The translations under genes were made by a program, and so were the position numbers. Below, piece after piece: positions 1 to 7,260 of a stretch of DNA of 45,810 bases; the first letter of the stretch is position 1, and each line of letters begins with the position of its first letter. The notes below the pieces were generated by a model. That model saw only the letters and a program-made list of their open reading frames with translations. It did no database searches and was not told where the DNA came from. Origin of the DNA: Sulfuritalea sp. (GTDB lineage: Bacteria; Pseudomonadota; Gammaproteobacteria; Burkholderiales; Rhodocyclaceae); contig JAMPYF010000036.1 in assembly GCA_023700805.1 (NCBI GenBank), positions 1 through 45,810 of the forward strand. Direction: 5' to 3'.

Positions 1-396
1 AGGCTGGTGGTCAAGCCGGTCGGGTCGGGGCTCGTCGGACTCGTGGTGGGCGGTCGCGTCGTAATGCCGGTCGGGTCGGGACTCGTCGTCGGCTTCGTCA
101 GGCTGGTGGTCAAGCCGGTCGGGTCGGGGCTCGTCGGACTCGTGGTGGGCGGTCGCGTCGTAATGCCGGTCGGGTCGGGACTCGTCGTCGGCTTCGTCAG
201 GCTGGTGGTCAAGCCGGTAGGGTCGGGGCTCGTCGGACTCGTGGTGGGCGGTCGCGTCGTAATGCCCGTCGGGTCGGGACTCGTCGTCGGCTTCGTCGGG
301 CTGGTGGTCAAGCCGGTCGGGTCGGGGCTCGTCGGACTCGTGGTGGGCGGTCGCGTCGTAATGCCCGTCGGATCGGGACTCGTCGTCGGCTTCGTC
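1..396. repeat. 99-bp tandem repeat array, four copies, continuing past the left edge
   Basis: Units start at 1, 100, 199 and 298. Units 1 and 2 are identical; units 3 and 4 differ from them at only two or three bases. The period is a multiple of three, so the minus-strand reading frame is kept and encodes 33 residues per unit. Each unit consists of two related halves sharing SPDPTG followed by (I/L)TT. Degenerate repeat-like sequence continues to about 480. Such low divergence indicates recent copy-number change. Confidence 0.95.
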
Positions 397-983
397 GGGC
401 TGGTGATACTCGTCGGATCGGTGCCCGTGGTGGTGGGACTCGTGGGGCTGGTGTGGCTAGTGTGGCTGGTGGAGCTGGTACCTGTCGTGCCGGTCCCTGT
501 CGTGCCGGTCCCCGTGGTGCCCGCTGTCGTGCCCGTACCCGTACCTGTACCCGTGATGCCCGTACCCACCGTCCCCGTGCCTACTGTACCGGTACCCGTG
601 GTCCCCACACCAGGAGAGCCGGGCGATGTGTCGTAGCTGTAGGCGATGGTGCCGTCGTCGTTGCGTCTCAACATTCCGACGATGGTTCGCTTGCCATCGA
701 CGGTGATCGACTGAACGCTCTGGCCGACGATCGTCAGCTCGTATTTGCCCGGCGTCAGCCCGGTGAATTTGTAGATCCCGTCCTTGTTAGTCACGGTTGC
801 CAGCTCGATGCCGCCGGCATGGCTCCTGACGATGACCTTGATGTTGGGCAGAGGCTCGCTGGCCGCCAACGCAGCCGGGCCCCAGCACGACATGCCCAGG
901 CCGGCGATAAGCGTGAGCATCAGGCGCGACAGGGGTTCCCGCTTCCCTTCGCCGCCAACCGAATCAGGATCCTGATGGTCCAT
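3..983 (-). CDS. Exported CRD-domain protein with Thr/Pro-rich tandem repeats (3' end outside window)
   Basis: The frame is open for 327 codons and runs off the left edge. The ATG at 983 follows a GAGGAG ribosome site about 6 bases upstream. Residues 20-41 are a signal peptide (LMLTLIAGLG core, ending ALAA). Residues 44-105 form a carboxypeptidase-regulatory-like beta sandwich, with the typical TNKDGIYKFTGLTPGKYEL segment. A Thr-Gly dipeptide stretch covers about 125-170, a Ser/Thr/His/Pro linker 170-195, and 33-residue Thr/Pro repeats (motifs SPDPTG, TTRPPTTSPT) run from about 196 to the edge. The N-terminal half is clearly paralogous to the gene at 2605-3993, including the leader sequence GAGGAG(C/T)AGCGAAATGGA. 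The likely role is a surface-exposed, stalk-like protein; this is inference from architecture. The anchor or C-terminal domain is not visible. Confidence 0.82.
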   Translation of the reverse strand, partial: MDHQDPDSVGGEGKREPLSRLMLTLIAGLGMSCWGPAALAASEPLPNIKVIVRSHAGGIELATVTNKDGIYKFTGLTPGKYELTIVGQSVQSITVDGKRTIVGMLRRNDDGTIAYSYDTSPGSPGVGTTGTGTVGTGTVGTGITGTGTGTGTTAGTTGTGTTGTGTTGTSSTSHTSHTSPTSPTTTGTDPTSITSPTKPTTSPDPTGITTRPPTTSPTSPDPTGLTTSPTKPTTSPDPTGITTRPPTTSPTSPDPTGLTTSLTKPTTSPDPTGITTRPPTTSPTSPDPTGLTTSLTKPTTSPDPTGITTRPPTTSPTSPDPTGLTTS

Positions 984-1102
984 TTCGCTGCTCCTCGCTT
1001 GATCGGTGCGGCATCATCTACATTCGCAAAGCCCCGGTCGGGGCGTCGCTTTCTCAACCGATCAGGCGGTGAACAGCTTTCGCGGCAAGGGCAAATATTT
1101 CG

Positions 1103-1453
1103 CTATAACGGGCTTCCCGCGCCGCCGGCGCCGCCTCCTCCGAGCGCGGGATTGAGTGCAGGATTGGACGAGAACGGGCCTGAACCCGGAGTTTGCTGAT
1201 TGAATCCACCACCGAAGCTCTGGCTGCCGGAGCCACTGGTCGGCGCACTGAAACCACCGCCCATGCTGCTGGCGCTGCCCATTCCGCCGCCCGGACCCAT
1301 GCCGGTTCCGCTACCAAAGCCTACAGGGGGTGCTGGCTGAGCGGGCGGCGGGGCAGCCCCGGTCTGGTTGGGCTCCGGCTGATCCGCGGCTGCCGCCGCA
1401 CCCATCGAGAGCAAGGCATATGCGATTAGCGCAATTGCAGGACTGAACTTCAT
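1103..1453 (-). CDS. Small exported Gly/Pro-rich protein
   Basis: 116 residues. AGGAG lies 6 bases before the ATG. Residues 1-22 are a signal peptide (MKFSPAIALIAYALLSMG, cleavage near AAAA-AD). The mature part is low complexity: a Pro/Ala segment (about 30-43) followed by Gly/Ser/Met-rich sequence (GSGTGMGPGGGMGS) with no recognisable domain. The last third of the paralogous CRD protein encoded at 2605-3993 has similar GMGG/PGFGP composition. It lies 119 bases upstream of the repeat protein gene and downstream of the barrel gene, in the same direction, so it probably belongs to the same exported set. Its function is unknown. Confidence 0.7.
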   Translation of the reverse strand: MKFSPAIALIAYALLSMGAAAAADQPEPNQTGAAPPPAQPAPPVGFGSGTGMGPGGGMGSASSMGGGFSAPTSGSGSQSFGGGFNQQTPGSGPFSSNPALNPALGGGGAGGAGSPL

Positions 1454-1547
1454 TTGAATCTCCTGTGACTGGAGTTGAATCTCGGTTGCAAGAGGCTTTG
1501 CCTACTGTCGCCGCGAAACGAACGAGGCATGGAAGCCATGCAATAAG

Positions 1548-2336
1548 TCAATAACTGAAGCTCACGCCAAGCGACAGGACGTGGTTGGTGTAAGCCGTTC
1601 CGGCGAAGTTCGAATCGTTCTTCATGTAGGCGTAGCCGCCGTTGAGGTACCAGTTCTTCGACATCCGCTCGGTGACCTCGGCGAACAGGGTTTGCGTCGT
1701 GGTATTGAACGTCACGACGCTTTTGAAATCGCGCGCGGAGTGGCTGTAGCCCAGGTTGACGAAGGTATCGGGGCGCGGCAGGTAGCCCAGGTTCAGGCCG
1801 TAGGTCGCGCCGGTGTAACTGAAGGACGCGAGATTGGCCTTGTTGTCCTCGTAGTCGGCAAGCCCCTTGAGCCACAAGGTCTGGTTCAGCTGCTTCTTGA
1901 TTTCAAGGCTTGCGCCGACGCCATTGGAATCGCGTTCGCTTTGCCGGGTGTCGCGGCGGAAGCCGCGCCCCATGATCTGACCGGACCAGGTCGGCGACAG
2001 CTGCCGGTAGAACCCCGCGCTCGCCATCAGCATGGAACTGTTGAGGTTGTCGAACTTGTTGTAGTTGGCCGTCATCGCGCCGGCCTGGGCGATGAAATAA
2101 TTGGTTTGCGCATCGTCCAGCGGCTTGAAATACACGGCGGACGCGCTCAGCGAAAGGAAGTTGTCGCTGAGCTGATTCGCCTTGGTCGGCGTATCGGGGG
2201 AGCCGTTGACATTGCTGTCGTTCGACAGTCGGGCACCCGCATTCAAGGTGACCTCGGCGCAAGCCGGGCCGGCCAGTACGGCAAGCAGTCCAGCGAAGAG
2301 TGCAATTGATCCGGCTTGGTGGGAACTGATTCGCAT
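1548..2336 (-). CDS. Small outer-membrane beta-barrel protein
   Basis: 262 residues from the ATG at 2336. That start has AAGGA 7 bases upstream, whereas the ATG at 2342 touches the ribosome site, so the internal Met (MRISSHQAG) is preferred. Residues 1-28 are a signal peptide ending ACA-EV. The rest is a run of alternating amphipathic strands with aromatic girdle residues and Asn/Asp turns (ARLSNDSNVNGS, GLNLGYLPRP, GYSHSARDF). The C-terminus LSLGVSFSY ends in an aromatic residue as expected of a BAM-recognised barrel, probably 10-14 strands. It loosely resembles the C-terminal barrels of Slam-type surface lipoprotein modifiers and PEP-CTERM-associated barrels. It sits between genes for exported CRD-type and Gly-rich proteins, so a role in their display or export is conceivable but unproven. 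Confidence 0.78.
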   Translation of the reverse strand: MRISSHQAGSIALFAGLLAVLAGPACAEVTLNAGARLSNDSNVNGSPDTPTKANQLSDNFLSLSASAVYFKPLDDAQTNYFIAQAGAMTANYNKFDNLNSSMLMASAGFYRQLSPTWSGQIMGRGFRRDTRQSERDSNGVGASLEIKKQLNQTLWLKGLADYEDNKANLASFSYTGATYGLNLGYLPRPDTFVNLGYSHSARDFKSVVTFNTTTQTLFAEVTERMSKNWYLNGGYAYMKNDSNFAGTAYTNHVLSLGVSFSY

Positions 2337-2604
2337 CGGCATTTCCTTGTCATTTAATTATGAATCGCAAAAATACCGGCAGATTCAGGCGCGCAATGCC
2401 GCTTCCCACACCGGGATGGAATTGCAGACAGGGAATCGACACCCCATCTCGCCGACCTTGGCGGGACGAGCGTCAGGCAGGAGTTGCGACGATACTCCCT
2501 TATGCTCCCGTTTAGGCACTGATCACACCAGAACCTCGCCCCAATGCTATCCAGGCCAGACCGGCCGTCCGTGCGCTGCCGCGCATAGGGGCCGAATGAC
2601 TTGG
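2337..2604. promoter_or_regulatory. Intergenic region upstream of the barrel gene, holding a duplicated segment
   Basis: The 268 bases between the CRD gene end (2605) and the barrel start contain no convincing gene. Positions 2377-2523 are homologous to 4069-4216, upstream of the CRD gene, in the same orientation. The shared block begins CGGCAGATTCAGGCG in both. The best 40 bases (2442-2481 against 4134-4173) match at 33 positions. The segment adjoining the barrel start (2337-2376) is AT-rich and could hold a promoter, but no clear -35/-10 pair is seen. Confidence 0.6.
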
Positions 2605-3993
2605 CTAAGGGCGCCCCATCGCGCCGCCACCCACCATGGGGCCCGTCCGACCGCCCATGGCCCCCATGGAACCGCTCATGGCGGGAGCGCCGGGCCCAAG
2701 ACCGGGAGGACTCATCATGCCGGGAGCGGGACCATTCAAGCCGCCGATAGCGGGACCAAAGCCGGGACTGCCGGGCATGCCCTGGCCAAACCCGCCAGCA
2801 GGATTCGCGGCCGCGTCGCTTGCAGCAACTGTCGATCTGGCGGGTTTGTCCGCTGATGCGTTCTGACGTATTGGCACCCCGGTGGATGTGAAGAAGGCGC
2901 CGTAGCCCCCGCCACGCTCGGACTGACCGATCCTGCCGCTGAGACGCCCACCGGCAGCAACGCTCTGCGCCGGGCTGGTACCGACAACTTTTCCGGCCGC
3001 ATCGACTATTTCAACCACGTAGTTCCCCGGCGACAAGCCTGCAAAGACAAACGCGCCATCTGGCGCACTCTGCCCGGACACTGATTTGACTTGTCCTGCG
3101 GGTTCGCCCTTGGCGTCCGCCATCAGCATTGCCCTGACGAGAAAAACCGCCAGCTCCGCACGGCCCGGCGGATTCCCATTCCCAGCCGAATCGCCTGGAG
3201 GAGGGGCGCGATCATAGGAGCTAAGACCGCCGCTCGAGCCTTGATCCGATATGCCCGGTTGCAAGGGTTGATCAGGCTTTTCAAGCCGTCCTCGAGTTGT
3301 TGATACCTGCCCCATCGCGCTGTTGGTTTCGTCCATGACACGAGGCGACTCATCCGGCTTCCCTCCGCCCATGCGGGGAGCAAATGGCTCATCAGGCCTT
3401 TCAAGCCGCCCTCGGGTTGTTGATACCTGCGCCAAGGGGGTGTTGGCGTCGCTGACGCCGGGCGGCCCGTCCGGCTTCCCTTCGCCTGGGCGGGGAGCCG
3501 TTCCCCTTACGAGAGTAACCACGCCCTTGGAGTTTTGCTTCTTGCCCGGGGTGTCTCCTCCATCCTGTGTGGGGTCGGCAGTGCGTTTCTTGCCATACCG
3601 ATCGCTATCGCTGACGGTGGCTGTGACCAGACCTCTGAGCACGACAGGTTTGCGGTCGCCGACGGTGACCGATGCCGTGCCATCATCGTTGCTCGTCAAG
3701 CTGCCGCGGATGCTGCGATTTGCACCAACGGTGATCGCTTGTACGCGCTGGCCGGCGACAGACAAGTCATATTTTCCCGGCGCCAGCCCGATGAATTGAT
3801 AAGTCCCATCCTTGTTCGTCGGGGTGGAGGCCACAATGCCACCGGGATCCTTCTTGACGATGATATCGACGCCTGGAATGGGATTATTGGTCGCCAGTGC
3901 CGCCGCGCCCCAGCCCGCCAGCCCGACGGCCAGCGCGAGGGCCGCGGGCGAGACCGGCCATGCTCTTGATCGACTGCGCCGTGGCTTTTCCAT
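2605..3993 (-). CDS. Exported protein with two CRD-like domains and a Gly/Met/Pro-rich tail
   Basis: 462 residues. The ATG at 3993 has a GAGGAG site. An Arg-rich N-region and hydrophobic core (residues 15-34) form a signal peptide. CRD-like domain 1 spans about 38-125 (TNKDGTYQFIGLAPGKYDL). A charged linker holds two copies of a block ending QVSTTRGRLE(R/K)PD(E/Q)P. CRD-like domain 2 is at about 285-350 (APDGAFVFAGLSPGNYVVEI). The tail from about 385 is rich in Gly, Met and Pro. Domain 1 is paralogous to the N-terminus of the protein encoded at 3-983. CRD-type sandwiches are common in secreted and cell-surface proteins as stalk or adhesion modules. No catalytic domain is visible, so an enzymatic role is not supported. 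Confidence 0.82.
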   Translation of the reverse strand: MEKPRRSRSRAWPVSPAALALAVGLAGWGAAALATNNPIPGVDIIVKKDPGGIVASTPTNKDGTYQFIGLAPGKYDLSVAGQRVQAITVGANRSIRGSLTSNDDGTASVTVGDRKPVVLRGLVTATVSDSDRYGKKRTADPTQDGGDTPGKKQNSKGVVTLVRGTAPRPGEGKPDGPPGVSDANTPLAQVSTTRGRLERPDEPFAPRMGGGKPDESPRVMDETNSAMGQVSTTRGRLEKPDQPLQPGISDQGSSGGLSSYDRAPPPGDSAGNGNPPGRAELAVFLVRAMLMADAKGEPAGQVKSVSGQSAPDGAFVFAGLSPGNYVVEIVDAAGKVVGTSPAQSVAAGGRLSGRIGQSERGGGYGAFFTSTGVPIRQNASADKPARSTVAASDAAANPAGGFGQGMPGSPGFGPAIGGLNGPAPGMMSPPGLGPGAPAMSGSMGAMGGRTGPMVGGGAMGRP

Positions 3994-4428
3994 TTCGCTA
4001 CTCCTCGTTCAGGCTTTCGTTGCAGACGGACGCATTGCGCCGCCATGAGCAATGCATTGATTCGCGGGCGGCAGATTCAGGCGTGATTGCCACTGCCGAT
4101 ACTGGAATGACGCAGCAGACCGAGGATTTGACGCCCCGTCGCGCCGGCATTGGCGGGACGGGCATCAGGCTGGATGATCCGAACATACTCTCTTGCGTTC
4201 GTGTTCAGGAATTGATTTAACTGATCGCCCGCAATTCCGCCCTGCGGGCCGGCCGAAAGTCGGCGCTGGCGCTTCGGCGAACCGGGTTGCCGGTGGCGCG
4301 AGTGCTGCTAGACTTCTCGCCACCACCCATTGCGGAAGACTTCACGCCGCTGTCGATCGGGCTGTTTGCCGTTTGCATCGACAGGCACTTCGCCGGGAAA
4401 ACCAGGAAATCGGGCAAACGAGGAGCAC
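3994..4428. promoter_or_regulatory. 435-base gap upstream of the CRD gene: duplicated segment, gene remnant and dispersed repeat
   Basis: No intact gene is seen. Positions 4069-4216 duplicate 2377-2523. Read on the minus strand, about 4081-4310 is an open frame after a TAG, ending with the peptide IIQPDARPANAG, then GLLRHSSIGSGNHA and a stop. It has no start codon, so it looks like the 3' remnant of a lost gene. The corresponding frame at 2377-2523 is shifted by a one-base deletion but ends at the same stop. A copy of the dispersed 17-base repeat lies at 4256-4272. Confidence 0.55.
4256..4272 (+). repeat. Dispersed 17-base repeat, copy 1 (diverged)
   Basis: Reads AAAGTCGGCGCTGGCGC. Differs from the core AGTTGGCGCTGGCG at one base. 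Lies in the gap between the CRD gene and the uORF at 4429. Confidence 0.5.
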
Positions 4429-4500
4429 ATGATGAGCGAAAGCCTTTCCACGCCTTGCGGCCATTCGCGCCACAAGCGCACGGCGCCGGCCTTGGCATGA
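4429..4500 (+). other. Possible 23-codon leader ORF coupled to the next gene
   Basis: Tandem ATGs at 4429 and 4432 follow an AGGAG at 4421-4425. The frame encodes MMSESLSTPCGHSRHKRTAP then ALA, and its TGA (4498-4500) overlaps the ATG (4497-4499) of the downstream gene as ATGA. The downstream gene has no good ribosome site of its own. Translational coupling is therefore likely. The peptide itself may or may not matter. Confidence 0.45.
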
Positions 4501-4919
4501 GCAACGAATACATCTTCTTCGACGCGGCACTGCGCGACCGCTTCGTCGGCTTCCTCGCCGCTTGCGGCATTCCGAACGAGCTGCGGGCCGATGCGATGGA
4601 GGGTTTCGTCGTGGCCCTGGCCGACGATCTGGACGACGAGATCGAGGAAACCATAGAAGACGAGTACACGACGCTGATGGAAGCGCAGCGCGACCTGGTC
4701 GAAGCCGCCGATGGCGACCAGGCGCTGGCGCTGATGGCCGTCGCCATCACGCTGCCCGACGGCCAGCCCGGCGTGGTGAGGATTCCGGCGCGCCATGCGC
4801 GCCGCCTGTTCGCGCACTTTTCCGTCGAGGAGGTGCATGAGCTGGTCGCCGCCATCGCGCAAAGCGTGGCTAATCCGGTGGCGGGGCCGCTATGCCAGAG
4901 GGATTACCCGGCGCCGTGA
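4497..4919 (+). CDS. Conserved hypothetical acidic protein next to the amidotransferase
   Basis: 140 residues from MSNEYIFFDAALRDRF. The frame is open further upstream to 4287, but that part is compositionally unlike a protein start. It also overlaps a separate short ORF with a good ribosome site that ends in ATGA at this start. The sequence is helical and acidic in the middle (ALADDLDDEIEETIEDEY, about 37-55), with no signal peptide, Cys cluster or known catalytic motif. It ends 24 bases before the class II amidotransferase gene, so the two are probably cotranscribed. Function unknown. Confidence 0.68.
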   Translation: MSNEYIFFDAALRDRFVGFLAACGIPNELRADAMEGFVVALADDLDDEIEETIEDEYTTLMEAQRDLVEAADGDQALALMAVAITLPDGQPGVVRIPARHARRLFAHFSVEEVHELVAAIAQSVANPVAGPLCQRDYPAP

Positions 4920-4943
4920 TATGCGCGGCGAGGGAATTGTGCA

Positions 4944-5681
4944 ATGTGCGAACTGTTCGGCTATAGCAGCGAGCGCGAGCAGAGCCTGGGCCGCTGGCTG
5001 ACGCCGTTTCGCCAGCGCGGCGGCGGCACGGCCGACAACCCGGACGGCTGGGGCGTCGCCTCCTGGCATGAGGGCGTCGCCCGCCTCGCCAAGTCTTCCG
5101 AACCGGGCTTTCGCAGCGAGCAGTTCGCGCGCGTGGCCGGCGAGCTGAGCACCCGCCTGGCCATCGCCCATGTGCGCAAGGCGCGGCACCCGCCGGTGCC
5201 GGGCATGCTCAACACCCATCCCTTCATCCATGCCTGCTGCAATCGGGAATGGGTTTTCGCGCACAACGGCATGGTGCCCGAGGTCATCGCCTGGCAGACC
5301 ACCGGGCCGCTGTGCCTGCCGGACGGCGAGACGGATTCCGAATATGCCTTCTGCCATTTGCTGACCGGCATCGCCGAGGCCTACGGGCAGGCGCAGCGGC
5401 CGGCGTGGCTGGCCCGCCTGGCGCAGCTTACGGAAAAGATCGCGGCGCTGGGCAAGTTCAATTTCCTGCTCTCCGACGGCCAGGAGCTGATTGCCTACGG
5501 CCATGACCGGCTGCATGGCCTCGAACTCGACGACGAGTCCGGACGCCAGGTCATCATCGCCACCGAGCCGCTGAGCGACGGGCCGTGGCAGCCCTTCGCC
5601 GCACGCGAACTGCGCGTGTATCGCGACGGCCGCCAGATCGCGCGGCTGGGCGGCGCGGCGGCGGATTCACCCGCGCGCTGA
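4944..5681 (+). CDS. Class II glutamine amidotransferase (YafJ-like)
   Basis: 245 residues. The protein begins Met-Cys, so Cys2 is the N-terminal nucleophile after Met removal, as in Ntn-type class II amidotransferases (GATase_4, PurF-like fold). Further family marks are GWGVASW (about 35-41), the IAHVRKAR segment with NTHPF (about 75-95) that binds glutamine, and the oxyanion motif AHNGMV. The length fits the stand-alone YafJ family, which lacks an attached acceptor domain. The physiological acceptor of the released ammonia is not known. It follows the 140-residue hypothetical gene by 24 bases and converges on the BtuF-like gene 8 bases away. Confidence 0.88.
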   Translation: MCELFGYSSEREQSLGRWLTPFRQRGGGTADNPDGWGVASWHEGVARLAKSSEPGFRSEQFARVAGELSTRLAIAHVRKARHPPVPGMLNTHPFIHACCNREWVFAHNGMVPEVIAWQTTGPLCLPDGETDSEYAFCHLLTGIAEAYGQAQRPAWLARLAQLTEKIAALGKFNFLLSDGQELIAYGHDRLHGLELDDESGRQVIIATEPLSDGPWQPFAARELRVYRDGRQIARLGGAAADSPAR

Positions 5682-5689
5682 CGGCCCCC

Positions 5690-6481
5690 TCAAGCCACCT
5701 GCCGCCGCAGTTCCGCCAGATAGCGCAGGCCGAGAATCGCGCGGCTGCCGTACCAGGAGACCATCTCGCCGTCGATGCGGGTCACCGGCCGCCGCGCCAG
5801 CGCGGCAACTTCGGCCGCGTCGCGTGCGCTGAAGGCGTAGGGTTCCGAAGGCAGCAGCACGCGGTCGACATCGGCGAACCAGGGCGCATCCCATGCGAAC
5901 GGCGGAAAGCGTCGCTCGGCGTCGGCCGGCAGCGTGTCCCAGCCCGCGGCTGCCAGCATCGAGGAAATATAGGTGTCGCGCCGCACCGTCATCCAGGGCT
6001 CGCGCCAGATCGGATAGAGCACGGCCTCGCGCGGCAGCGCGGCGCTCGCCGCAGCGAGTTCCCGGCGCGCCGCGGCGAAGTCCGCGACGAGTCGCTCAGC
6101 TTGGGCGTCGCGACGGAAGATGCCACCCAGCAGCGCATACAGGGCCAGGTTGTCATCCACGGTTCGCGGATGCACGACGACGACATGGGACACGAATTCC
6201 ATGATGGTCTCCACCGCCTCGCGCCGGTTCTCGTCGATGTCGGCGATGACGTGGGTGGGCGCCAGTCGGCGCAGCACATCGAGTTTGACGTCCTTGGTGC
6301 CGCCGACCTTGGGCACGCGGCGCAGCAGATCGCGGGGATGCACGCAGAAGCCGGTGCGGCCGACCAGGCAGTCGGCGAGGCCGAGGTCGCAGACCAGCTC
6401 GGTCAGGCTCGGCACCAGGCTGACGATGCGCGGCACGCCGTCATGTGGCGGATGTTCGCGCCCAAGTGCGTCGACCGGCAT
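5690..6481 (-). CDS. BtuF-like helical-backbone metal/cobalamin-binding protein, no signal peptide
   Basis: 263 residues. The ATG at 6481 overlaps the SDR stop as TGATG; a GTG at 6484 is an alternative. The segment RIVSLVPSLTELVCDLGLAD is the typical start of BtuF/class III periplasmic binding domains. PKVGGTKDVKLDVLRRLAPT and the later ISSMLAAAGW and SEPYAF segments fit the second lobe. Unlike BtuF, no signal peptide or lipobox precedes the first domain. The protein is therefore predicted to be cytoplasmic, as in the YvrA/cobalamin-binding-like subfamily found without a transporter. Ligand not determined. Translationally coupled to the SDR gene. Confidence 0.8.
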   Translation of the reverse strand: MPVDALGREHPPHDGVPRIVSLVPSLTELVCDLGLADCLVGRTGFCVHPRDLLRRVPKVGGTKDVKLDVLRRLAPTHVIADIDENRREAVETIMEFVSHVVVVHPRTVDDNLALYALLGGIFRRDAQAERLVADFAAARRELAAASAALPREAVLYPIWREPWMTVRRDTYISSMLAAAGWDTLPADAERRFPPFAWDAPWFADVDRVLLPSEPYAFSARDAAEVAALARRPVTRIDGEMVSWYGSRAILGLRYLAELRRQVA

Positions 6482-7254
6482 CACAAGTCGAGGCCGCGCG
6501 GCTTCCTGCCGGCGCGGGCGAACAGGGCATCGAACAGCGGATTGGGCAGCAGGCGCAGCAGCTTGGCCACCACGCCCATCTGCCAGGGAATCACCGTGTA
6601 GCTGCTGCCGCGTTCGATGGCGCGGGCAAAGCGCCGCGCCGCTGCGTCGGCCGGCAGCAGGAAGGGCATCGGGTAGGGATTTGCGGTCGTCATCGGCGTC
6701 GCGATATAGCCCGGCGCGATGGTGACGACCTTGACCCCGCTGCCGCGCAGTTCGCCGCGCAGGGCTTCGAGGTAGGCGATGGTCGCCGCCTTCGAGGCCG
6801 AATAGGCGCCGGCCCCCGGCAGGCCGCGGATGCCGGCGACCGAGGCGATGCCGACCAGGCGCCCGCTGCCGCGCGCCTTCATCGCGGCGATGAAGGGCTG
6901 CAGGGTCTGCGCCATGCCGATTACATTGACCTCGAAGACGCGGCGCAAGGCGGGCAGGTCGCCGGCATCGTCGGCCAGGGTGCCGACCGAAACGCCGGCA
7001 TTGGCGATCACGATCTCAGGGCAGCCGCAGCGCGCGATGAAATCCGCCGCGGCAGCCTGCAGCGCCGCCGCGTCGGCGACATCGAGCGCATAGCAGGCGT
7101 GGGTGCCGGAAAGTCCTGCGGGAAGTTCCGCGGCAAGGTCCAGGAGTTGCCGCTGGCGACGCGCCGCCAGACCCAGGGTGGCGCCGGCCTGCGCGTAGTG
7201 ACGGGCCAGCGCCGCGCCGATGCCGCTCGAAGCACCGGTGATGAAGACGCGCAC
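6481..7254 (-). CDS. Short-chain dehydrogenase/reductase (SDR)
   Basis: 257 residues, GTG start. Rossmann motif TGASSGIG at 6-13, the NAG motif (IANAG), and a catalytic triad of Ser in GIASVAG with YSASK (Tyr/Lys). This is a classical SDR that should use NAD(P)H on an unknown alcohol/ketone substrate. It lies 6 bases downstream of dsbA in the run argS–SPOR–dsbA–SDR, an arrangement often seen in betaproteobacteria. The substrate cannot be read from sequence. Confidence 0.9.
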   Translation of the reverse strand: MRVFITGASSGIGAALARHYAQAGATLGLAARRQRQLLDLAAELPAGLSGTHACYALDVADAAALQAAAADFIARCGCPEIVIANAGVSVGTLADDAGDLPALRRVFEVNVIGMAQTLQPFIAAMKARGSGRLVGIASVAGIRGLPGAGAYSASKAATIAYLEALRGELRGSGVKVVTIAPGYIATPMTTANPYPMPFLLPADAAARRFARAIERGSSYTVIPWQMGVVAKLLRLLPNPLFDALFARAGRKPRGLDL

Positions 7255-7260
7255 CGCTGC

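Noticed and set aside
1..396. Possible CRISPR array
   Set aside because: The 99-base units are contiguous with no unique spacers and stay in a reading frame.
7..636. Plus-strand 209-residue Val/Gly-rich ORF
   Set aside because: It is the complement of the Thr/Pro repeats of the real minus-strand gene, which has a ribosome site, signal peptide and CRD domain.
4287..4496. 70-residue N-terminal extension of the hypothetical protein
   Set aside because: It runs through a dispersed-repeat-bordered gap and an independent leader ORF with a better ribosome site; no protein-like features.
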